The notes under the pieces: model-generated | What the model was told of the DNA's origin: nothing | Seen by the model: the letters and a program-made list of their open reading frames with translations, nothing else | Databases searched by the model: none | Made by a program: the position numbers and the translations under genes | In this document: positions 1 through 4,803 of the stretch, piece by piece | Position numbering within the stretch: the stretch's first letter is position 1 | Layout: each line of letters opens with the position of its first letter | Source: an uncultured Verrucomicrobiota bacterium | Lineage (GTDB): Bacteria; Verrucomicrobiota; Verrucomicrobiia; Opitutales; Opitutaceae | Assembly (NCBI GenBank): GCA_903919625.1 | Contig: CAIXIZ010000338.1 | Span: forward strand, 1 to 5,490 | DNA length: 5,490 bases | Direction: 5' to 3'

Positions 1-1
1 C

Positions 2-403
2 GAAGAGACCAAGATGGCGCAGGAAAGCCGCAAGATCATGGGCCTGCCCGACCTCAAGGTGTCCGCGACGTGCGTGCGCGTGCCGGTCGTGCGCGCCCAC
101 TCGATCTCGGTCAGCGCGGAGTTCGAGCGCCCGGTGAGTGTCGCCGAAGCGCGCGCGGCGGTGGCGGCGTTTCCCGGCGCGTTGCTGGTGGACGAGCCCG
201 CGGAGAAGAAGTATCCGACCCCGCTGGATTTTGCCGAAAAGGTAAAGTGCGGCGTGGGGCGACTGCGCGTGGATACTGCTTTTGCCAACGGCCTGTCCTT
301 CTGGGTGAGCGGCGACAACCTCTGGAAAGGGGCCGCGCTCAACGCCATCCAGAACGCCGAGCTGATGATCCGCGAAGGCTGGCTGAAGCCAAAGCGGGGG
401 TGA
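2..403 (+). CDS. asd: Aspartate-semialdehyde dehydrogenase, C-terminal part (5' truncated by window edge)
   Basis: The enzyme reduces aspartyl phosphate to aspartate semialdehyde with NADPH in the cytoplasm, the shared step toward lysine/diaminopimelate, methionine and threonine. The frame is open from the first full codon at position 2 and gives 133 residues, beginning EETKMAQESRKIMG. The ATG at 14 is internal, not the start. Family signatures seen: SATCVRVPVVRAHS, whose His (codon 98-100) corresponds to the conserved active-site His of this family; FERPVSVAEAR; KYPTPLDFAEK; VGRLRVD; and the near-terminal SGDNLWKGAALNAIQ. Family members are roughly 330-370 residues, so the NADP-binding half and catalytic Cys lie left of the window. 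The stop is TGA at 401-403. A perfect hairpin follows 11 bases later, and the next genes are on the opposite strand, so asd ends its transcription unit here. Confidence 0.95.
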   Translation, partial: EETKMAQESRKIMGLPDLKVSATCVRVPVVRAHSISVSAEFERPVSVAEARAAVAAFPGALLVDEPAEKKYPTPLDFAEKVKCGVGRLRVDTAFANGLSFWVSGDNLWKGAALNAIQNAELMIREGWLKPKRG

Positions 404-414
404 GCCATATGCTG

Positions 415-435
415 GGGTGCCGCTGGTTGGCACCC
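415..435. terminator. Perfect 7-bp hairpin between convergent reading frames
   Basis: GGGTGCC (415-421) and GGCACCC (429-435) are exact inverted repeats around a 7-base loop. The hairpin starts 11 bases after the asd stop. On the other strand it starts about 10 bases after the TGA at 448-446 of the minus-strand tail described separately. That position fits a bidirectional transcription end. There is no T-run on either side, so it is not a textbook intrinsic terminator and may instead protect 3' ends. Confidence 0.5.
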
Positions 436-445
436 GTGGCGGATG

Positions 446-568
446 TCACTTCTGCCTCGCCTGCCAGGTACCGTCGGCCAGCTCTTCAATCACGATCCCC
501 GCCTGTTGCTCGACGACGAGGCGCAGCATCTCAGCCGCCTCGCCTTTGGTTACTGGTTGCCGCCGGCG
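446..568 (-). pseudogene. Coding-looking C-terminal tail, out of frame with the exported-protein gene
   Basis: An open stretch of 40 codons lies between an in-frame TAA (571-569) and the TGA at 448-446. It includes TKGEAAEMLRLVVEQQ and ends ELADGTWQARQK. Most codons end in G or C, as in the real genes here, and the residues alternate hydrophobic and acidic as in a folded C-terminus. The only ATG in it is at 529-527, giving a 27-residue product with a possible GAGG ribosome site just upstream. It overlaps the end of the 801-550 gene in a different frame. The simplest reading is that both belong to one gene of roughly 118-120 residues broken by a frameshift between about 550 and 571. Its stop sits next to the 415-435 hairpin, where a gene end would be expected. 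I do not recognise the family, and a chance open frame is possible. Confidence 0.35.
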
Positions 569-801
569 TTAAAGGTGCTGACCTGCAGATCGTTGTTGGT
601 GGAACTGAAACTGGCGCTGGCGGCGCTGGTGCCCGAAGACAGGCTGCCGGTGAGGAAAGTGCCCCCGCTCTCCGTCGCCACGGTCGTGGTGATGTTGGTG
701 ATTGCAGTCTGGGCGTGCGCCGGCCGATTCAGCCCAAGCAAAGCGATGGCCAGCAAAAGTGCTGCCGAAAAGCGGCCGGCTTGGAATGGAGGCATGCGCA
801 T
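550..801 (-). CDS. Small exported protein of unknown function (83 residues, possibly frameshifted at its end)
   Basis: The N-terminus is a clear Sec signal peptide: a basic stretch (MRMPPFQAGR), a hydrophobic core (about residues 11-23, SAALLLAIALLG), then RPAHA with an AxA-type signal peptidase I site, cleaving after about residue 30. The mature part is only about 53 residues and rich in Ser, Thr, Gly and Ala (for example GSLSSGTSAASASFSS), with no cysteine and no second membrane segment. That suggests a periplasmic, secreted or surface product. I recognise no family. The start at 801 gives MRM; an ATG two codons later (795) is an alternative, and neither has a well-spaced Shine-Dalgarno. 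It is co-directional with the kinase, 167 bases downstream of it, so it may have its own promoter. The mature part ends abruptly at TAA 552-550 while coding-looking sequence continues in another frame. Confidence 0.55.
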   Translation of the reverse strand: MRMPPFQAGRFSAALLLAIALLGLNRPAHAQTAITNITTTVATESGGTFLTGSLSSGTSAASASFSSTNNDLQVSTFNAGGNQ

Positions 802-807
802 AAACTA

Positions 808-818
808 GGGTAATACCC
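808..818. promoter_or_regulatory. Palindrome GGGTA-A-TACCC just before the exported-protein start
   Basis: Arms of 5 bp (808-812 and 814-818) flank one central base, 6 bases upstream of the ATG at 801. The symmetry suits a dimeric DNA-binding protein, and TACCCCT (814-820) resembles the half-sites of NarL-type regulators (TACYYMT). The site overlaps where a ribosome binding site should lie. It could therefore act at the RNA level, although the hairpin it forms would be very short. No regulator is identifiable from the window. Confidence 0.25.
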
Positions 819-860
819 CTACGAATGTTCTTTGCTGGGTCAACGCTTAAATTCAATCAT

Positions 861-873
861 TTGCCAAAGGCAA
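861..873. terminator. Short stem-loop TTGCC-AAA-GGCAA after the kinase gene
   Basis: A perfect 5-bp inverted repeat with a 3-base loop lies about 95 bases past the kinase stop, in the space before the exported-protein gene. Reading on the minus strand, the stem is followed by AATGATTGAATTT, which has only a weak T-rich end. It could be a poor intrinsic terminator or chance. Confidence 0.2.
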
Positions 874-968
874 GATTGGAGGGTTGAGGGCGGCAAGTAC
901 CCTGAAAGTTAAAGGGGAAGCCAGGAAGCGGAGGATGGAGAGGAAGGCGGCGTCGGCCATCTCTGCTG

Positions 969-3002
969 TCAGTGCATGACTTGGGCGATTTTGGCGGCGA
1001 ATTCCTCGGCCGAAAAGGGCTTGGCGAGAAAATGGACGCCATCCTGCGCCACGGCGTGCTGCGTGAGCGGGTCGTCCACATAGCCGGACATATACATCAC
1101 CCGGAGCTGGGGGCGGATTTCGAGGAGCTCCTGCGCCAGTTTCTGGCCGTTGATTCCCGGCATGATCACATCGGTCACCAGCGCATCGATGTCGGCGAGC
1201 CGGGTGTTCCGGGCGTGTTCCAGCGCCTCGGGACTGCTGCCAAAGCTGATGACTTCGTAACCGAGCGATTTGGCCAGCAGGATGGTGACGGAGCGCACGA
1301 GGTCGTCATCCTCGACGAGGAGAATGCGGCCATGGCCTTTCCGGTGGGTCTCGCTGTCCTGCAAATCCAACGACAGGGTATGCGGCGGAGCCTCGGGGAA
1401 AAGCACATGAAACGCGGTGCCTTTGCCCAGTTCGGTGTCGTAGCGGATGGTGCCGCCGTTGGCCTGGGCGATGTTGAGGCAGGTGGCGAGGCCGAGGCCG
1501 GTGCCGCGGCCCTTGGCCTTGGTGCTGAAAAACGGCTGGAAAAGCTTGGCACGCACTTCCGGCGGGATGCCGGCGCCGGTGTCGGCGACGGTCAGCTGCA
1601 CATAGCGGCCGGGGGGAGTGCCGTCGGCCGCGGCCTCCAGCGTGATCTGCCGGACGCGCAACGTGAGGTTGCCATCGGTCGGCATGACGTCGCGGGCGTT
1701 GAGGCAGAGGTTGAAGATGATCTGCTCGACCTGCTTGCGATCGGCGCGGAACCAGGCGGGCCGGGCATCGAGCTCGATCATCAGCTGTACGTGCTCGCTA
1801 AGGAGCGAGCGGATGAAGCCGCGCAGCTCGTCGAGGAGGAGGTTTAGGTCGGTGTCCTCGGGGCGGGCGATTTCCTGCCGGCTGAAGGCGAGGAGCTGGC
1901 GGACGAGGTGGCTGGCGCGGCTGGAGGCATGCAGGATGTCGTCAAGCTTGGCGGTCTGCGACTCGACCTTGAGCTCGTCGCGCAGGAGCTCGGCGAAGCA
2001 GCGGATGGCGGTGAGGAGATTGTTGAAGTCATGCGCGATGCCGCCGGCCAGCATGCCCACGGCCTCCATCTTCTGGGTCTGAAGCGCGCGGGCCTCGGTC
2101 TCGACGAGTTTGTGCTGCGCGAGATGACGGGCCCGGGCGATGGCCAGCAAGCCGGCGAGGTTGCGGGCATGGTTGAGCGTGCTGTGGGCGGCCACGGTGG
2201 GGGAAGGGTGGAGCGCGACGAGGTAGCCGGCCTGCGGGTCATGCCGGTCGATCGGGAGGGCGAAGCCGCCCTGCCAGCCGAGTTCCCCCAGCCGGCCGGC
2301 ATCGAGCGGAAACACGGCGGCGTCTTCGGGCAGGTCCACAATGAAGCTGGCCGGGATCCGTGCGCTGATGCAGGGCGGCAGGACGGAAAGGGAGATGTTT
2401 TCGCCGGCGACGGCACGCATCGGGCCATCGTCCTCGGTTTTCAGGAGCAGGATGGCGGCGGGCAGCCCCAGGTCCTCGCGAAAGAGCCGCAGCGCCTCAT
2501 GGCTGATTTCCTCGATGGAGCGCTCCTCGATGACCATGCGGCTGAAGTGCGTGAGCGAAGTCTGGTGGAGGGCGATCTGGGCGAGCTCATCCGCGTGCTC
2601 CCGTTGAGCATGGATGTCGATGGTGCTGCCGATATAGCCAAACAGGTCGCCTGTCGGGGAACGCCACGGGTGGATGCACTCCTGGACCCAGCGGAAGGAG
2701 CCGTCGGCATGACGGAGCCGGTATTCAAACGAATCAGGGCGGCCGTTGAACGGGGTGTCGCTGCCGGTGAGTTTTTCACGGTCCGCAGGATGCACGAGCT
2801 CCTGGACGATGGCCGGGGAGGTGTCGGCGGCGGTGCGTCCGGTGGCCTTTTGCCAGGCGGCATTGGCGAGGAGGAGGCGGCCGTCGGGGTCGCAGATCCA
2901 GATCATCACGGGTGCGACATCGAGAAACGACTGCCAGCTGGGGTCAATGGGCGGAGGGTTGGCGCGGGGCTTCGGGGAAGAGCGGCGGATGAAGTAGGGC
3001 AT
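969..3002 (-). CDS. Soluble hybrid sensor histidine kinase (PAS, GAF-like, HisKA, HATPase, receiver)
   Basis: A 677-residue kinase that would autophosphorylate on His and pass the phosphate to its own receiver. Domains: a PAS/PAC sensor at about 25-133 (APVMIWICDPDGRLLLANAAW; FEYRLRHADGSFRWVQE; GYIGSTIDI); a GAF-like region at about 148-297; HisKA from about 305 with the phosphoacceptor H324 in GGIAHDFNNLL (the NtrB-like class); and an ATPase with N-box NLCLNARD (N435), G1 DTGAGIP (474-480), F-box FQPFFSTK and G2 GRGTGLGLA (498-506). The receiver spans about 558-677, with acidic pocket E564/D565, phospho-acceptor D611 (VTDVIMPG), S639 and K661 (KPF). All catalytic residues are present. There is no membrane segment or signal peptide, so it senses in the cytoplasm. 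There is no HPt domain and no adjacent regulator gene, so it is an orphan hybrid whose output partner lies elsewhere. The start at 3002 is the only plausible Met before the PAS domain but lacks a clear Shine-Dalgarno. A heptamer array begins 59 bases upstream. Confidence 0.95.
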   Translation of the reverse strand: MPYFIRRSSPKPRANPPPIDPSWQSFLDVAPVMIWICDPDGRLLLANAAWQKATGRTAADTSPAIVQELVHPADREKLTGSDTPFNGRPDSFEYRLRHADGSFRWVQECIHPWRSPTGDLFGYIGSTIDIHAQREHADELAQIALHQTSLTHFSRMVIEERSIEEISHEALRLFREDLGLPAAILLLKTEDDGPMRAVAGENISLSVLPPCISARIPASFIVDLPEDAAVFPLDAGRLGELGWQGGFALPIDRHDPQAGYLVALHPSPTVAAHSTLNHARNLAGLLAIARARHLAQHKLVETEARALQTQKMEAVGMLAGGIAHDFNNLLTAIRCFAELLRDELKVESQTAKLDDILHASSRASHLVRQLLAFSRQEIARPEDTDLNLLLDELRGFIRSLLSEHVQLMIELDARPAWFRADRKQVEQIIFNLCLNARDVMPTDGNLTLRVRQITLEAAADGTPPGRYVQLTVADTGAGIPPEVRAKLFQPFFSTKAKGRGTGLGLATCLNIAQANGGTIRYDTELGKGTAFHVLFPEAPPHTLSLDLQDSETHRKGHGRILLVEDDDLVRSVTILLAKSLGYEVISFGSSPEALEHARNTRLADIDALVTDVIMPGINGQKLAQELLEIRPQLRVMYMSGYVDDPLTQHAVAQDGVHFLAKPFSAEEFAAKIAQVMH

Positions 3003-3060
3003 GACCGGGACGGATGGGCCTGTCTGGCGGAGAGTGGGGCCGGAGGCAAGCTGAGTTAAG

Positions 3061-3144
3061 CCAGAGGTCAGAAGCCAGAGGTCAGAAGTCAGATGTCAGA
3101 AGTCAGATGTCAGATGTCAGAAGTCAGATGTCAGATGTCAGAGC
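3061..3144. repeat. Heptamer tandem array, 12 units of TCAGAWG type
   Basis: Twelve consecutive 7-base units run without a gap: CCAGAGG, TCAGAAG, CCAGAGG, TCAGAAG, then TCAGATG and TCAGAAG in mixed order, ending TCAGAGC. Units 4-11 are only TCAGAAG or TCAGATG. The array lies 59-142 bases upstream of the kinase start, in its probable promoter region. It resembles the short tandemly repeated repetitive (STRR) heptamers known from cyanobacterial genomes. Copy number is likely to vary by slippage. Any protein reading of this stretch is meaningless. Confidence 0.9.
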
Positions 3145-3229
3145 GCGGTGTCTGAAGCATTCCGTACGCCCAAATCCAAATTTCAGCATGCCCCTCAGGT
3201 TAAAAACTCCGTCCTCCGATTCATGGTTC

Positions 3230-3246
3230 CCTGGCTTCTGAATTAA
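3230..3246 (+). repeat. 17-bp direct repeat, copy 1 (CCTGGCTTCTGAATTAA)
   Basis: Identical to 3297-3313, offset 67 bases. The CTGGCTTCTGA part is the reverse complement of TCAGAAGCCAG in the first heptamer array (3068-3078), so the same short motif occurs in both orientations in this spacer. Confidence 0.8.
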
Positions 3247-3247
3247 A

Positions 3248-3289
3248 ACTTCCGCATTCCGCATTTCGCATTCCACATTCCGCAATTCC
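3248..3289. repeat. Second heptamer array, 6 units of CATTCCG type
   Basis: Six consecutive 7-base units: ACTTCCG, CATTCCG, CATTTCG, CATTCCA, CATTCCG, CAATTCC. The unit is unrelated to that of the 3061-3144 array but has the same 7-base period. The array sits between the two copies of the 17-bp direct repeat, and the copies are more diverged than in the first array. Confidence 0.75.
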
Positions 3290-3296
3290 TCCGTTT

Positions 3297-3313
3297 CCTG
3301 GCTTCTGAATTAA
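3297..3313 (+). repeat. 17-bp direct repeat, copy 2 (CCTGGCTTCTGAATTAA)
   Basis: Exact second copy of 3230-3246. The two copies flank the CATTCCG array, a layout suggesting duplication or insertion of a repeat cassette between short direct repeats. Confidence 0.8.
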
Positions 3314-3395
3314 CGGATGGGATTATGGGCTTGGCGCCTTTTACCGTTGCCGAGTGGCGGCGGGGCTGCACGATGCTGGGAAGCAAGATTGCGCC

Positions 3396-3486
<91 letters not shown>

Positions 3487-3506
3487 TTTGAGATTTGCCC
3501 ATTTTT

Positions 3507-3522
3507 CGCCGCATGAGCGGCG
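3507..3522. terminator. Perfect hairpin CGCCGC-ATGA-GCGGCG downstream of tRNA-Ser
   Basis: A 6-bp GC-only stem with a 4-base loop starts 22 bases after the tRNA. The T-run (3502-3506) lies before the stem, not after it, so it is not a canonical intrinsic terminator. It could still mark the 3' end of the tRNA precursor. Confidence 0.35.
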
Positions 3523-3602
3523 GATGAGGTGAGAACGGAATTGAAATCAGCGACGAGTTGCCAATGGGTTCTGAAAGTCACGGTCAACGCTTGCCCCGCC
3601 AC

Positions 3603-3639
3603 AAAAAAATTCGAACCGGTTTTTTTGAGGGAATCCCTC
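3603..3639. repeat. Two abutting inverted repeats in the AT-richer segment
   Basis: A7 (3603-3609) and T7 (3620-3626) flank TTCGAACCGG, which includes the AACCGGTT palindrome with its flanks. Immediately after comes GAGGGA-A-TCCCTC (3627-3639). Read in either direction the first element has stem plus T-tract, so it could end transcription weakly both ways. It may also be a mere by-product of base composition. Confidence 0.35.
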
Positions 3640-3789
3640 TTGTGCTCGGGATTTCCGTCGACGTGCAGATTTGTCCCGTGTTTGGCCTCCAAAACGAACC
3701 GGATGGCTTTCGCACCAGCCCAAAGAATTTCGCTGTCGAAAAGGGGCTTTTAAGGCCTATGCAGCCGAAAGTTACCAGGAGGGCACGAC

Positions 3790-4125
3790 TCATGCGTAAG
3801 GCAGGGCAAAAGCCTCAATCGCCGAATTCACATTTTTCCAATTATTGGCTAACCCGATCGCACTAATGAGTACGAATGGCGGAATCACGACTGGCAGAAC
3901 CATTGGATGGGTAAATCCGACTATCGTGTAAATAATCATGTGGCCAAGCAATAGACGAAAAAATTCGGACGCGCTCAAGCGTTCGACGCGCAGCACAACC
4001 TCGAAGCCACCTTCCTTTTTAATTGCGGCGATACTCACGCGATAGCGTGTGCATTTCGATCCCTCGCCGTGCTTGAACACGAACTTGGAAACCGGGACTG
4101 CGAGATCGCCTTTGGCGCGCTTCAT
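3790..4125 (-). CDS. Hypothetical small membrane protein, 111 residues, two hydrophobic segments
   Basis: A hydrophilic, basic N-terminal half (about 1-53, including SKFVFKHGEGSKCTRYRVS and EVVLRVERLSASE) is followed by hydrophobic stretches at about 55-72 (FFRLLLGHMIIYTIVGFT) and 75-93 (MVLPVVIPPFVLISAIGLA), separated by HP. A short polar tail follows. This is the shape of a two-helix inner-membrane hairpin protein with a cytoplasmic N-terminal domain. I recognise no family. Base composition is visibly AT-richer than the neighbouring kinase and LptG genes, which fits recent acquisition next to a tRNA. The ATG at 4125 has no obvious Shine-Dalgarno. The TGA overlaps an ATG (ATGA, 3793-3790) of a following, probably broken frame. 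Confidence 0.5.
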   Translation of the reverse strand: MKRAKGDLAVPVSKFVFKHGEGSKCTRYRVSIAAIKKEGGFEVVLRVERLSASEFFRLLLGHMIIYTIVGFTHPMVLPVVIPPFVLISAIGLANNWKNVNSAIEAFALPYA

Positions 4126-4220
4126 CCAGGGTAGGTGCCCCGGTCATACTGGCGAGGGCAAAATGCCAGAGGGCACGGCTGACCCGGCCGTCCGCCGCCG
4201 CCGAAAGGCAGGCCATCAGA

Positions 4221-4238
4221 CCACCCGCAACTGGGTGG
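4221..4238. terminator. Hairpin CCACCC-GCAACT-GGGTGG downstream of the pilin gene
   Basis: A perfect 6-bp GC-rich stem with a 6-base loop begins 37 bases beyond the pilin stop, on the way to the next minus-strand gene. No T-run follows in that direction (TCTGATGG). It may be an attenuator or transcript-end structure. Confidence 0.25.
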
Positions 4239-4274
4239 CCCATCCGTCGCTGACCTCACGGCGGCCTCGGAGGT

Positions 4275-4631
4275 TCACAATCCAAAGGTGATGGTGCGTG
4301 CCCCGGCCACCCCGGAGGCGGTCATAAATGAGCCAAGGATCAAGGTGGTGGAGTAAGTCTCACCCGCCACGGTGCTGATGGGCTTGACGTATTTGGTCGA
4401 ATCGGTGCCCATGATATCGGACAGGTTGGCGGAGGTCATGCCGGTCTCGGTGAAGTAGATGTTGGCCCCGCCGAAAATCTGGCGCAGGTTGCCGACCACG
4501 CTCTTGTCCTGCCCGGCCGCCCGGACCTTCTGGAATTGCGGCACGGCCATCGCCGCCAGCAGCCCGATGATGACCACGACAATCATGATCTCGACAAGAG
4601 TGAAGCCTTAGCGGTGGCGGGCAGATTTCAC
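4275..4631 (-). pseudogene. Type IV pilin-like (pseudopilin) gene with a stop codon in the leader
   Basis: Family members are inner-membrane prepilins cleaved by prepilin peptidase after Gly(-1), then assembled into type IV pili or type II secretion pseudopili. The mature frame reads G|FTLVEIMIVVVIIGLL and so on: Phe+1, Glu+5, a 20-residue hydrophobic helix, then AVPQFQKVRAAGQDKS, IYFTETG and VAGETYS, to TGA 4277-4275. It gives 109 mature residues, short but typical of small bacterial pseudopilins. A GTG at 4631 starts a basic 7-residue leader, MKSARHR. The next codon, 4610-4608, is TAA, directly before the cleavage glycine. Everything after it is undamaged. The first ATG after the stop (4586, Met at mature position 7) would make a protein lacking the cleavage site and Glu+5. 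A nonsense mutation or base-call error from a sense codon such as CAA or AAA is likely. TTG codons at 4652 and 4671 are other in-frame starts but do not avoid the TAA. A good promoter lies upstream at 4700-4673. Confidence 0.75.
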
Positions 4632-4672
4632 GTTGGAAGGAGGCAAGGGAAGGATGGCTCGGACGACGGCCA

Positions 4673-4700
4673 ATCATAATCCGGAGCCAGACCAGGTCAA
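4673..4700 (-). promoter_or_regulatory. Sigma-70-like promoter for the pilin gene
   Basis: Read on the minus strand: -35 TTGACC (4700-4695), a 16-base spacer, and -10 TATGAT (4678-4673). Each box matches the consensus at five of six positions. Transcription would start near 4666, giving a leader RNA of about 35 bases before the GTG at 4631. No other pair this good was seen near these genes. Confidence 0.55.
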
Positions 4701-4803
4701 GCCCTCCGCAACCAAGCCGCCAGGGGGCGTGAATCCCCGGCAGCGGGCGGGGGCATGTGTTTGGGTTTTGCCTTTGTCCAGACGGACGCTTTTCTCCAGG
4801 CCG

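Noticed and set aside
443..808. Plus-strand 121-residue frame opposite the exported-protein gene
   Set aside because: It overlaps a minus-strand frame with a proper signal peptide, has no recognisable domain, and begins just after the asd hairpin without a promoter.
1908..3059. Long plus-strand open frames antisense to the kinase (383 and 291 residues)
   Set aside because: They are shadows of a GC-rich gene. The minus-strand frame contains every kinase motif, and the antisense translations are Gly/Ala/Arg/Glu-rich without domains.
3014..3241. Plus-strand 75-residue frame through the heptamer array
   Set aside because: Its sequence is just the translated 7-base repeats (SQMSDVRSQMSDVR), with no independent coding signal.
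3061..3313. CRISPR array
   Set aside because: The repeats are contiguous 7-base units without spacers of constant length, and no cas gene is near.
3558..3866. Plus-strand 102-residue frame (TTG start) in the AT-richer segment
   Set aside because: It has no clear ribosome site and no recognised domain, and it overlaps two minus-strand frames with better coding character. Its antisense nature is more likely, though not proven.
4019..4243. Minus-strand 74-residue frame (starting MGHPVAGGLMAC) upstream of the membrane-protein gene
   Set aside because: It overlaps the start of the 4125-3790 gene in another frame and ends Arg-rich without protein character. I could not link it to a family. The 4126-4274 gap otherwise holds only the 4221-4238 hairpin.
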